DNA from: Phoebastria nigripes
Lineage: Eukaryota > Chordata > Aves > Procellariiformes > Diomedeidae
NCBI GenBank assembly: GCA_035582835.1
Contig: JAYKAV010000500.1
Coordinates: 691,144 to 755,143 of the forward strand
Direction: 5' to 3'
Length of the DNA stretch: 64,000 bases
In this document: piece after piece, positions 13,476 to 24,727 of the stretch
How the letters are laid out: every line of letters begins with the position of its first letter
Numbering within the stretch: the first letter of the stretch is position 1
Program-made: the position numbers and the translations under genes
Notes under the pieces: generated by a model
The model's database searches: none
What the model was told of the DNA's origin: nothing
Seen by the model: the letters and a program-made list of their open reading frames with translations, nothing else

Positions 13476-15713
13476 TCTTGGTTCCAGCAGCTTGCTTTCC
13501 TTCCCCCTTAAGAAAAGGGGACCAAGGAGGCACTTGCCTCACAGAGTGGAAGCACAATTTTGCCTGCAGTTATTAACACCACTGCAAAATCTAGATGAAA
13601 AAGGGAAGCAGCAGTAAGTGTAACTTCTTAAAAACGGGACATATTTTCAAAAAACTACATATGTATGGAATTCGAGGAGCAGGCTGCAATTCTGGTAATT
13701 CTCTTATGATGAGGTTTGTGTTCCTAACAATACTTTTATTAAGTATATTCAAGAAAATTCAGCCTGTCCTCTAGTGGAGATACAGTCACTGTTCAGGTTT
13801 TTAACTGCTTTGCTAACAGGGGTCTGAATGACCTTGGTAGTGGCAGTCGAGATGTTAAGAGTTACAGCACATGAGCTGCTCCCTGCTTCCACGCACACTC
13901 GTGCTGTGGTAAAGATGAAAGTATCCTTCCACGTGAGGTCAGTTACCAGAGCGGTAAATGTGCTGCAAATCTATACCCTGGCTGACCTCCCCAGTTTTGT
14001 TAATGAGCCATATCCCAGACACAGGTACTCACGGTAGCTATTACCTTGGCACAACACAAGTGACACTCCTCAGTTTAGAGCTAGGTTATATTTATTGAAA
14101 GTTAAGAAAACAAACAGGATTTTTTTAGTACACTAAAGCTTGTCCAAACACAGTCTATAGTAACCTAATCCATGGCACTTAACAATAGCATAGGGAAGTT
14201 TATGTGAAGAGTACAACTCTGCTCTAATATGAAAATAGACAATCAAAAAGTGGGTTTATATCAATTGCTCATGTACTGAAACAAAGCAAGGGCAGGATAA
14301 CCCTGTTGGTTCTGGGAAGACTTTATTCTCTAAGGTCTCTTTCTTTAGAATGTCCCTTTGCCCTGGCCTGTTTCTGTGGGACCCGAGACCGGGGGACAGG
14401 ATTCCCTCTACTCACGCTGATGCCTGCTGAATGACTAATCGGTTTATGTTGATCCTGGCTTGAAAGGTTACTGCTGAACAGTAAGAAAAGCAGTACAGGC
14501 AGCCTAGAATAAAGAGTGACAGCATAAAATCTTAGATTATATATTCACTAACACAATTTCAATTTAAGATCCCAAAGCTCACACAGGATCAACTTACCAA
14601 CAGAACTAGTTCTTAAGTGTTGAATTTTCTTTAGATATCAGAGCAAGAATGGTGTGTATACATATATTAAAAAGCTAATGCACTTTCCCTTGTATAAAAA
14701 CAGTGGTATACATAATCCTTTCTATGGCCATTGGATTTCTTTCCTTCTATGCTGTAAATATGGACTGTATTATGAAACACTATGAAATTTGTGGTGCAAT
14801 ACATTTTGGAGCAAAACCCTAATCTTGATTTCTTTCTCTTTATAGTTCTGGTTATTTCCACAGGGATGCTATAGCTATTTAAAATGGAGAGATTTTAAAG
14901 CATGGAACAAACCCCACCTTCTGCCCAGGGTAAGAATGGGTGTGTCAGCCATGTAATTAAGGCCCCTATTTCTCATAGGGAGTTAGGCCAGGAATGAGGC
15001 AGAGTGCTTCTGCCTCCTAAAATCATCTCTCACCAGGGACAGCTGCTGCTGCACTTTTAGCAGCTGATAAAAACGAAGACTGAATGGAGCAGGGCCTCCC
15101 TGAGCAGCTTGCTTCACTTGGAGTATGCTCGTTTGTGCCAAAAGGAAGGCTCCTTCCTGGCAGAGAATGCTGCCAGACTCATGGTGCACACCGCCAGCCG
15201 AGCCCCAGAGGGACGCTGTACAACCCCAATGCTCTTGCCAAGCATGCTGTAACTGACGGTGGAGACAGTGATGGTTTGAGTAGTTGTGTCCTTCTGTCTG
15301 GACAAATCAAGGATAAAACATCCGTGCATACTGACTCAAAGGAAGCAGCTCGTTTTGCTATACTTACATCCTGCAGAAGGTGAGGACATGTTATACATAA
15401 ATAAGTTAATAAGTTCTGAAGTATTTTGACTTTCTAGGATGGACAAGAATATAAAAATCAAACCATGGGTGATTATGTATTATATTCACTGCATCTTAGA
15501 AGCTTTGATTGGAACAGCTGAGTTTGGTCTCACTCCCTACAGCCAGCATAGCTGGATTTGAGGACAAATTCTGTAAATAGGTGGAGTTAAGAGCATTCAT
15601 GCAAAGGTGGACACTTAGCTTAGAATAGCAGGTATATCCCTGGCCTGCTTTTGAATAAGTCAGAATTACGATTTAGCAAAAAATAAATTACTTAACTCAT
15701 GTGATCCAAGAAC

Positions 15714-15719
15714 TTTATT
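15714..15719 (-). terminator. ARPC5L: Candidate ARPC5L poly(A) signal
   Basis: A minus-strand AATAAA (TTTATT on +) about 490 bases beyond the ARPC5L stop, giving a 3' UTR of ordinary length. An alternative lies at 14091-14096. Confidence 0.5.
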
Positions 15720-16204
15720 GATGCAGCAGGCACTTTACAATGAAACCAACACCATAGTCCAATTAGTCCTTCACCCAGACGTACAAAACAGTCACTTTGA
15801 TAAACACTTCTCCCGCCCATAAGCTGTCAGGATCTTGCATCTGCCAAGGACATAGCTACCTCTTAAATAAGCAGTACACACAGGATCTTTTATCACCACA
15901 CTTTGATAAAGCAGCATCTGAAAATACCTGTTCACTTACAGTAATAGGAGGCAGGAGTGTGCCTTCTCTCTGCCTTTTAAAGAAGGGATCAGGAGGATGT
16001 CTTGGCTCCTGTATTTGATAGTCAGAATATGCAGGAATACCTTTACTCTTCCCCCACCTTTAAGGTTAAAAGCATCCCAAGAGGAGGTTTCCGTAGTATT
16101 TCAGTAGATTGCAATCTCTAATAAAGATGGACCAGTGTCATTTCAGCTGATTCCTTCTTCTGAGTCCAACACTGATCGTCGTCTTGGTTCAAGTTAATAG
16201 TCTT

Positions 16205-17883
16205 TTAAACAGTCTTTCTTGCTGTAAGAACTCTTACTATGGAACCTAGTCCACCTACTGCTAATGCCTGTGGGGATGGGAAAAGAAGAAAGGTGTTACA
16301 CAGAGTCACTGCATCATGCAAGCCAGCCACTGCGTCGCACGCAAAAGGTATCTTAAAAGAACAATTACATGGTTAATAACAGAGGAGTATAGAGCTCATC
16401 TCCAGAAATTTACTTTTCACACATAGGCAGCTTGGGCTGTTCCACCTCATTCTGCCCCTCTTTTGCTCTCAAATCTTTAAACAGCTAATTGGGGAAAATC
16501 TATTTGTTTTCTCTAGCACATGCAGACATTAAAGACGTTTTAAGTCATTTCATTCAGGTACTAAGCTGTATTGTGCAGTGTCAGGTTTCCATGATGGAAC
16601 TGCATTTGCCCCTACCAGCCTGCAAGGCTGGGCAGCAGGGGTTCTCTCGCTACGACTGCTCCAGCACACAAAGCNCTCTCGTGGGCCGGTTCACTCGCGC
16701 AGCCCCAGACCACAACACAACTCTCTGCTGGCTGCTACCACCAGAACAGGAAACACAACTCTTGGGCTGTTCCACCTCTTCATGTCTCTGCAGGTGCCTT
16801 CTGCCCTGCTGTCACCTTCACCGTCCTGCGGTGACAAGCTCTACATTCACACACTGACTCCTCTCTGCAGTGTGTTCTCTGAATGATTTAGGCCAATGGT
16901 AAAAGGCTAATGGGGGAGCTCAGACCTGAACTCAGATCCTTGCTTGTTCTGATCTTGGGAAGTTTGTGCCTCACTTCCCCTCTGTAAATATAGATGAGAG
17001 TGATCTTTGACTCAAATTACTGCAGTACCTATACAGTAATACTCTATAAATACTGCGTGACGTAAGAACCAAGGGACTGAAGGGTAGACAAAACCAAATA
17101 CACTAATTTAGTAACCCATATACCACTAAATCTGAAGGGAAAATTACATTCTCCAAAATCTAACAAACCATCTTTTGGATCTAGAGAAGGATACCCATGT
17201 CTCATGTCACTGACGATGCAGAATGTCTCGCCTCCCATATCCCTGAATGGGAAAGGAGGAAGGGCTCGTTTCAGTTTCATTTGCGCCCCTCAATGTAAAT
17301 AACGTATCCTTCTAAAGTCTAGAAGAAGATGGATGTGATTATGAAAAAATAAACATTAAAGCTGACTGCTTAAAATGAGGCGTGTTTGCTTTGCAGACAT
17401 AATTCAGATACAGCCCGGTGGGTATTGCAACGTATGAAACAAGAACACTGACCAACAGTATGAGACGCCTCGCTGTCGTTAGGAAACAGATGAATGCAAA
17501 GCGTCCACTCGGAGCAGAACCTGCACGCACTGTACGCATGTAAATGCTCCCGAGTTACCGAACCTGATATACATGGGATGACAGCCGGGCCTTTTCCAGA
17601 AGACAGACGGGTACTACTACTGAGCAGCTGACTCCTCTCTGAGCAAGCCACACGTCTTACCGGTAGTGCCAAAAAGCAGCACACCAGCAAGGTTTTAAAC
17701 CCTGCCCGGCCTACTTCAGACCTGCCCTGCTCCTTTGAAAACAAAGAGGACGAGATGCTTTACATGTGCCTACGTGCTCTGAGCACTGTCATCTTTCCAG
17801 TCAGTGTTGTGTAACGCTGCACACTGGGAGCACCCACCCATGGTTACCTGAAAACAGTCTCCAGTGGAAACAACAACAGGAAG

Positions 17884-17923
<40 letters not shown>

Positions 17924-20096
17924 NAAAAAAAAAAAAAAAAAAAAAAAACAAAGAAGAAAAAAACAAAAAATCAAGCAGAAACATGTTCTTTGCTGTCCTG
18001 AGAAATTCCATTTCCTCCCCTGTCAAGGTTCTGCAAAGCCAGAGACAGCTGCTCATAGCTGGAGCCACTCTACACAAGTTCTGTCTTTACGTATCGCAGG
18101 AAAAACCCGTACTTTGTGAAAATGACACCGGCATTAGCAGCGGGCTGCACTGCTACAGCGCTGGTGATACAGGGAGCTGCAGCATTCCTAGGGATCGTTT
18201 TTCCTAGGAGGAGCACTGACAGCCAGTGCTGCAGCTAAAACCCCTGCAGCTGGGGAAGATGAAGTCATTTCACTCGGATTCCTGCCTGGGGGCAGTGGCA
18301 CCGAGCAGCTGCTTCACGAGCCTCATCCCGCCACAGAGAGGGAACATCCAACGGGCAGCTGATGAACACAGCCTACCCTCCACAACGGTCATTTCACAGA
18401 AATGTGAGGGGACCACTCTGGATCCCAGTGGAATCTTCCTGGAGATCTCAAAAGCCTCTCCTGTGCAAACCAAAGAGGTTTGCTAAAACCCGTTACTGAA
18501 CTGTGACATGTACGCTGCTAACAGCACTCAGCTGATGAAAACTGCCAGACCTGAGCCAGCCTGAGCACTCCCTCAGCCGAATACTCGGCTACAAAGGAAT
18601 GCTGCCAGCTACACCGTTCAACCACCCACATCTCCGCTCCCAGCTCTTTCTCCTTGGTGGGGCCACTGCGCTTATTAGACCTAGAAGGCAGCGCAGTGCT
18701 TCCTCCAGTAGACGCTGACCTGCCACAAGTCTCGCCTCTCCCCCTGGCTGAGGGTAAGCTTTGACGTACAGGCAAAGGCTTAACGAGTCCAAGCTCAAGG
18801 AGACCAAAGATAAAAGGAAATGCCAGTTACTGTGCTGCTCGGGGATGAGCCCCCGCCATCATTGGCTTCTCGTGCAGGGACTCTCAGGAAAGCACTGACA
18901 AGGACCCTGCGGAGTGTGGCCGAGCCAAGAGAGCACCAAACACATACCTTTTCGTGCCACTGAAGTAATATTGCACTGCTATTTTCTGTTGGCTTTTCAA
19001 ATCCTTTATAAATGTACTTCATTAACAAGTCAATGCCATTTCTGTCTAAGGAATTCACTGCTTGTTCTATTTCACTGCTTTTAAAAGACGTGAGGACTTT
19101 AAGCATGGTTCCCTGGGCCTGCTCCTGCAAAGACAAGGAAAGGAGAATAACGTGAGAACCAGCAAAACTGGAAACGATCCCAAGACTTGTGTTTGACAAA
19201 GTATGCTCTGAGGACCGGTGGCTACGCTGAAGGCTGCCTTATTTCTGTAACCAAGTAGGTGAACGTTTTTCACGTCAGGTTCCAGGAGAGAGAAGAAGGA
19301 AGGGGTGAACACGAGGGGATCACCTATGCAGAAAACACGCCATATTGCTGTATGGCTCATTAACAGCACTGGGGTGCTAATCAGATCTCTGGGGTAACGC
19401 TGCGTCACTTCAAAGCTCCCCAGCGAGCCGCTGCGGGGCCCGCAGCCCTGCCCGGGCCCCAGCCGCGGTTACCTTCATCGCCTGGTTCTTCGTGTTCACA
19501 GGAGAGCTCCTTATGGCGGTATGGAAAGCTCGCAGCGCGTCCCCTGTGCGGCCCAGAAGTCAAGGACTCAAACCGCTCCGCCGGCAGCCCCGGCGCCGCT
19601 GGCAGCGCTGCCTAATGACTCCCAGCGTCGTTAGAGGTGGCGAGTTACCCGTTCGTAACGACACCGCCGCTCTGGGGGCCATGAACCAGCCCGGCGCGGG
19701 AGAGGAGCGCAGCGCTCCGCTCCTCCTGCCCCTGCCGCCCGGGGCGACCTAGGCGGGACCCGGCTGCCAACGCCCGGCCACGGGCGAGGGCGGACGCGGC
19801 GGGGCCGCAGCCCACCTCGCCGCGGCGGGGGCTGCGCGGCCCGGGGCTGCGCTCGGGGAGGCGCCAGGGCCGAGCTCGCCGCCGCCGGACGGGCCGTGCC
19901 CGAGCCAGGCGGGAGGCGGCGGGGGCCCGCCCGCTCCCCCCGGCCCCAAAGGATATTGCCTCAGCAGCGCCTCCACCTCGGGGCCGGCGTCGGGCTCGGC
20001 CGCCGCCGCCTCCTCGGGCTCCTCCACGAACCGGTTCTCGTCGTACTGGTCGATGTCGAGGCGGCGGAAGCGGGAGGAGAGCGTGCTCCGCGCCAT
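16205..20096 (-). CDS. ARPC5L: Actin-related protein 2/3 complex subunit 5-like
   Basis: ARPC5L is the alternative p16 subunit of the Arp2/3 complex, which nucleates branched actin. Four coding exons on the minus strand: 19957-20096, 19473-19545, 18948-19124 and 16205-16267. They join in frame to 150 residues (human has 153). The start [20 protein letters not shown], the middle [16 protein letters not shown] and the end [14 protein letters not shown] mark ARPC5L. The [11 protein letters not shown] start separates it from its paralogue ARPC5. An acidic/Ala-rich stretch lies at residues 24-40. Intron 1 is an AT-AC minor-class intron (separate entry). Intron 3 is about 2.7 kb and holds a long A tract. 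The start codon lies in a CpG island. Confidence 0.96.
17884..17948. repeat. Poly(A) tract of about 65 bases in ARPC5L intron 3
   Basis: An almost pure A run (one N at 17924) followed by A-rich sequence to about 17975. It is T-rich with respect to ARPC5L transcription. I see no retroposed coding sequence next to it, so I call it a simple repeat. Its length is unreliable because sequencing slips on such runs. Confidence 0.9.
19546..19956 (-). other. ARPC5L: AT-AC U12-type (minor spliceosome) intron 1 of ARPC5L
   Basis: On the minus strand exon 1 ends ...CTGAGGCA and the intron begins ATATCCTTT, the U12 AT-AC donor consensus. It ends ...CCGCAC. A TCCTTGAC branch-site consensus lies at 19559-19566, with its branch A 14 bases before the intron end. 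Joining CA to A makes Gln, and the protein continues QGDALRAFH in ARPC5L register. No GT-AG pair here keeps the protein intact. Confidence 0.95.
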
Positions 20097-20260
20097 GCCG
20101 CCGCCGGGCCCCGACCCGGGCCGGAACCGGAACCGCCGCCCCGCCCCCGCCGGAACCGGAACCGGCCGCCGGGCCCGCCCCGCCCCGCCCCGCCCGGGGG
20201 TGAGCGGGGCCGGGGGGCGGAGGCGGCCGGGGGGCGGCCCCGGCCTTTATTCGCGTTATT
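20097..20260 (-). promoter_or_regulatory. ARPC5L: ARPC5L CpG-island promoter
   Basis: Very GC-rich sequence immediately upstream of the ARPC5L start codon. It carries a motif CCGGAACCGGAACCG at 20121-20135, repeated at 20150-20164 (29-base offset), and a run of CCCCGCC boxes (about 20175-20195) of Sp1 type. There is no TATA box. The CpG island continues into exon 1 and intron 1 down to about 19400. The PPP6C poly(A) signal is within 200 bases, so this promoter is squeezed between two same-strand genes. Confidence 0.75.
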
Positions 20261-20294
20261 CACCCTCGGGGTGGGGGCTCACTTAAGGTACGAC

Positions 20295-20300
20295 TTTATT
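20295..20300 (-). terminator. PPP6C: Candidate PPP6C poly(A) signal
   Basis: A minus-strand AATAAA (TTTATT on +) 605 bases past the PPP6C stop, in AT-rich sequence just before the ARPC5L CpG island begins. A second hexamer at 20246-20251 lies inside the ARPC5L promoter region. Confidence 0.65.
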
Positions 20301-20904
20301 AAAAATACAAGGTATCTGAAAAAAATCAGAACATTTTAATGTACAAATTCAATAGCTGTAGCAGGTTGGGGTATGTTTACTGGAATCCTAAGAAAACAAA
20401 ACAAAAAGAGGGGGGGGGAACAGCCCTTCCGACCGCTTTATTGTTGTCCACTGAAAACAAGCTATGGGGAGGACGACTCGGCTCTGGGCCGCGGAGGTTA
20501 CACAGCACAAGGCGTTCACAGTCCCGTCGTGCACGCTAGGCAGTAACTTTGCTGCTGAAATTTCTTAAAACTTACCAAACAAAAAGCTGAGCAACACGCT
20601 GGGACCGAGCTGCTTCCCGGGTATCACGATTGTTAGAAGGAAAACGTTTCATCTAAACCCAGAAACACGTAAGAACTACATGCAGTAGTATAAATTTCAA
20701 GGACATATTACAAATACTCTGAAATTAATCGAGGGTAGGGGAAAAAAAAGAAACTTGCTACAGACACCATAATACACAATAAATTTAGATAATTTAAAAA
20801 TAAAAAAGGCAAGAGGCAGCATTTCAGCAGCAAAGTGCTCAATAAAAAGTATATTGTAAAGGGACAGTACAAGGGAAGAGGGAGACAGCAGGCGGGGAGA
20901 GGTC

Positions 20905-23900
20905 TCAGAGGAAATACGGCGTGGTNGTTCTAGGAGGAATTACACGTTCTGAATCTGGAACTGCGCGGAATAACTTTGGTTCTCTTGTATTTACATCTTT
21001 AAAGACCATGATTGACGCAATATTTCCACAGCGGTAGCAGTAATTTGGAGCAGACCATACCGTTACCAATTTCTCATCAAACATGAATTTATAGCCTTCA
21101 TGAACTAGCTGGTGCGCTCTGCAGATGAGTTTTAAGTTGTTGATGTGAACAAACTGTAAAGGAAAAACGGAAGGTCAGTTTTTTCCGCGCAGCTGCACGC
21201 CTCTGCCCACACAACAGCCCTCTCCCAGCAGCAGCCCTGGCACGCGCGCCGTGAAGGGGTTAAAGAGAAGCTTTTTCACCCAGTGCACTGAAAAAAAACC
21301 ACTGGGGTTTTGAGACCTGAGCAGCGGAAAACACCTGTGAGATGCAGGTGACAGCTGGGATGCCCCAGTCTCTGCCCTCCGCAAGGCTCGATCCTTCCTG
21401 AACGTGCTGCGGCAAGGCCACAGAGACGGCGCACGGCACGAGCGCGGCGTTCGTAACGCAGCTAGTTCAGGAGCCTGGGAAGCTCAGCGCGTGTTAGCCC
21501 CAAGAAGTCTGCTCACTGTTTTCCAAAGTAACAAAAATTAAGTCAAGAATTGTTAAGAAAAATGGTACAGTATGTTTTTTCTCCTAAATCCTTAGAAAAN
21601 TATTCTACGCAAACCCTAGAGATACCGGTTAGTCTCACTGCATTATACTTTTTAAAAGCAAGATCGGTGTTGCCACATCTGGCAGTTGTATTTATGCTTC
21701 TAAGTTCAAATGGCCCATTTTTTCAAGTTGGCTTGAGCGAACCTTCTCCACCACCACGACTTACTCGCAGCGGTCTTAAAAGGAAAGTTCATCATCTCAC
21801 AGTGCCCTTCATCTATTCATCGCTAGGGTAAACATCAAACTTGTAGCTGAACACTTCAGTTTATCTCATACTGGCAATTACTTTATGTTGCACACAACAG
21901 CATCATTACCTCATTCGTCACCTTTGCACCGAAGAGCCAGCCTGCTCCTCGCGGACTGATCGCCCACGTGTCGACATCTTCTGGGTCAGACCAGACGAGG
22001 TCACAGAAGGCGCCTTTGTGAGGAATTTCTTGATTACGTTCAATGGTTCGAATCTGATCGAGTGTCTTGATGTCTGGAGAGAGGCCACCATGCACACAGA
22101 GAATCTGCTCATCTATTAACTGGAGAAAAAAATACACGAGCGAAATAATACTCAATATTTTAATCCAGCCCAGAACGCTACTAGTGTGACCCTTAAAGGT
22201 CACTCATTCTAGCAGTCACATTTAGACAATCTACTTGTATTTTTGTAATGTGGTGTTTACACTTACAGCTGCTATTGTGAGCATGTCAAAGACTTTGGTA
22301 CAGTATCTCCAAGCATTAGCATTTCCATATTTGGTTTGGCACTCATCTGTTAAATAGAGAATTTTTTTCTTCTTAATGGATCAGAAGGAATTCAGACAAT
22401 AAGATCAGAGGCAAACGCTTACAGCAGAACTCNAAAGTCAGACGTATAATGAAAACCCTATCAGGAGCACCGGTAAGCAGCCGGCGGGAAGCACTCTGTC
22501 CCACTGCCGGCCAGGCCCACCCGCGGGAAGGGACCGAGGTGCCTCTTGGTCTTCGCTTACTGAGCAACACGCCGGGCAGTGCCGAGAAAACAGGGTCTCA
22601 CGCAGCGCCGCTGACGATGCTTTTGCTGCTGCCCACGGCTGGCCGGCTGGGAACTGACCCTTGACTAGACCAGCCAAGTGCTTAAATTTGCAAATTTTAT
22701 ACAGAACTGGGGCAGAAAGCATGAGCTGACCAGAGCTAGCGGAAGATATTCTTACCACAAGTGGGAGTTACAGTGGCTTTGCTTAAAGCTACACGAACGT
22801 GGCAATAAACCTGAGGGGCAGGCATTTCTTAAGCGACCCATGAACATTTGTACTTCCTCTTGTTGACACGTTATCCAAAAGAAAGTATGTTACAGACATT
22901 ATTCTTTCTGGCGGGTGTTAGATATTTTCCAGGATTTCCTCAGGTTTTATCAAAGCCTCACACAACAACAAAGAAGTTTCCAAGCAATTTAACTCCCTCA
23001 GTTTTTCAAACAGTTGTTCTGTTGCTTATTTCTTGCCAGTGGCATCTTCCCAGATGCTCACTGTTGACAATAAATGACTTCCACAGCAAACCCCTGATTT
23101 TTAGTTATACCGAAACTTAAGGGGAATTACAACAACGTCATGACTTCATGTAGAACCTTCCATTACAAGATACCAAAGCACATTCTGTATAAATATATGC
23201 TCTTTCTCTAAAATTGAATGTGGCACCAAAAAACAAACAGAAAACCCAGATTCTGGAGGAAAAGAGCAGCGAGATCTGGACTAAAACACGTTCTACTTCA
23301 CGAACACAACAATCACGTTAACAAATGATAACATTCAAGTTCTAGGGAGCCCACTTCCCATCCAGTCCCAGGAAAGCCCAGGTAGTGCTGCATTCAAAAC
23401 AGGTTTCCAAAGGGAAAGATGCCGTACTCGTTTATTACACGTTAGCCCCCATTCAGAAATCGTTCGGATAAAGACTTACCATAAAATCCATACACTTGTG
23501 TTATCTGCCTGCTTTCATGATTGCCTCGTAACAGTGTGATACGATCAGGCCACTTAGCTTTTAGTGCAAGAAGATAAGTGAAAGTCTCAAGACTATAATA
23601 ACCTCTATCTACAAAGTCACCCTGCAAGTCAAAAAAATATTCGTAAATGGAGAAACAGTCAAACGGAAAAATGCAAAGTGATACATCCATTCTAAATTTC
23701 TCGCAATGCATAAAGAAAACTAACGCTGAAGGGAAGCTGGGATCTGCTTGGATCTATGAGAACATGTTCTTTGGTCACTCGGGGTTTCGGGTTTGAACCG
23801 GCATGCTGTCGTTACGCCGCCGCACGCATCCAGAGCTGCCCTGACACACAGCGCGAGGGACCCTTGCTAAGGCAGGATGCTGCTGCCCCGCCGGCACAGC

Positions 23901-24614
23901 TCCGCTCGACAGGCATCGCGCTCCTCTCTTCCTGCGTCGCTTTACACCGCGTAGCCCGTACTTTACTCCACAAAATAAAACCCGAACGCAGTAACCAAAC
24001 AGCAAAAGCAAACACAACACTCACAGGCAAGGTCTGAAACTCAATGAGCGTATCAGGATTTAAACTTTCAGCTCATTTTTTAAACACCGGCCGAGAGACG
24101 GGCGAGCCCAGCGTGCACGTACCATGAAGATGTAGTTGGTGTCGGGGACCTGACCGCCGGTCCTGAACAGCTCGCACAGGTCATAGAACTGCGGAGAGAA
24201 GCAGACGCCTGAGGGCTGCGCCCGCCGGCGGGCCCCGCCGCACCGGGGGCGGTGCTGCACGGCGCCGGGGGGCTGGGCACGGCGCCGGGGGGCTGGGCAC
24301 GGCGCCGGGGGGGCTGGGCCGGGTCGGCGGTCCAGGGCGGCCGTGCGGCCTGTCGCGGGGCCGCCCGCCCGTTACCTGCCCGTGGATGTCCCCGCAGACG
24401 GTGACGGGCGTGGAGACGGGCTGGACGTTGGACTCCTCCAGCAGCAGGTCGCACACGTAGTCGCAGAGGCGCTGCGGGAGAAGAGCGGGTCAGCACCGGG
24501 CCCGGCCCGCCCCGGCCCCCCCGCCCGCCGCGGCCGCACCTTGAGGTCGTTCTCGGGCAGGTACTTGCAGAGCCGCGCGATCTCCACGTACTTGTCCAGG
24601 TCCAGCGGCGCCAT
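20905..24614 (-). CDS. PPP6C: Serine/threonine-protein phosphatase 6 catalytic subunit
   Basis: PPP6C is the metal-dependent Ser/Thr phosphatase of the PP2A-like group. It works with SAPS and ankyrin subunits and acts on targets such as Aurora A. Seven coding exons on the minus strand: 24540-24614, 24376-24471, 24123-24188, 23480-23621, 22267-22346, 21910-22119 and 20905-21153. They join to exactly 305 residues, the human length. Catalytic motifs are intact: GDIHG (52-56), GDFVDRG (80-86) and GNHE (112-115). The C-terminus TTTPYFL resembles the carboxymethylated end of PP2A. From memory it is almost residue-for-residue the human protein (MLTIAA where human has MLTVAA). An N at 20926 is a third-base Thr position and is silent. 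The gene is head-to-head with RABEPK. The start codon overlaps a YY1-type motif. Confidence 0.98.
24261..24318. repeat. 20-bp GC-rich tandem repeat, about 3 copies
   Basis: GGCGCCGGGGGGCTGGGCAC is present at 24261-24280 and 24281-24300, then a third partial copy with one extra G at 24301-24318. It lies in PPP6C intron 2, within the CpG-rich 5' end of the gene. Confidence 0.9.
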
Positions 24615-24727
24615 CTTGGGACGGCGGCTGGGGCCGGAAGCGGGGCCCGGCACTTCCGGGGAGCGGCGCGGGCCGCCGACGCCAGCGGAAGCCCGGGGCA
24701 CTTCCGGCGGGCGCGGGCCGGAAGGCG
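24609..24727. promoter_or_regulatory. PPP6C/RABEPK bidirectional promoter (left part)
   Basis: A TATA-less CpG island between two divergent genes. The minus strand has AAGATGGCG at 24609-24617, a YY1 motif that includes the PPP6C ATG. Five ETS-type GGAA cores follow within 91 bases: 24634-24640, 24653-24659, 24685-24691, 24701-24707 and 24718-24724, four of them CCGGAAG or its complement. ETS plus YY1 is typical of housekeeping bidirectional promoters. The right half, including the RABEPK start, is lost in the assembly gap. Confidence 0.8.

Larger units (their letters stand above)
12331..16204. other. Convergent 3' region between GOLGA1 and ARPC5L
   Basis: This 3.9-kb stretch separates the two stop codons and holds the 3' UTRs of both convergent genes. 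Plus-strand AATAAA hexamers occur at 13470-13475, 14508-14513 and 15682-15687 (GOLGA1 candidates). Minus-strand hexamers occur at 15714-15719 and 14091-14096 (ARPC5L candidates). A 22-base A run sits at 13199-13220. Open frames of up to 99 codons here (for example 15084-15383) resemble no family I know, and their codon use looks non-coding. Confidence 0.6.

Noticed and set aside
15084..15383. A 99-codon + strand frame in the GOLGA1-ARPC5L 3' region, with an overlapping 71-codon frame on the minus strand
   Set aside because: No recognisable family and no splice partners. Overlapping frames on opposite strands here look like chance.
17766..18119. Poly-lysine open frame in ARPC5L intron 3
   Set aside because: Created by the A tract at 17884-17948. 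The flanks show no coding features.
12331..24614. SCAI gene expected near GOLGA1/PPP6C from human order
   Set aside because: I looked for SCAI-like exons on both strands and saw none. It is predicted to lie left of the window.
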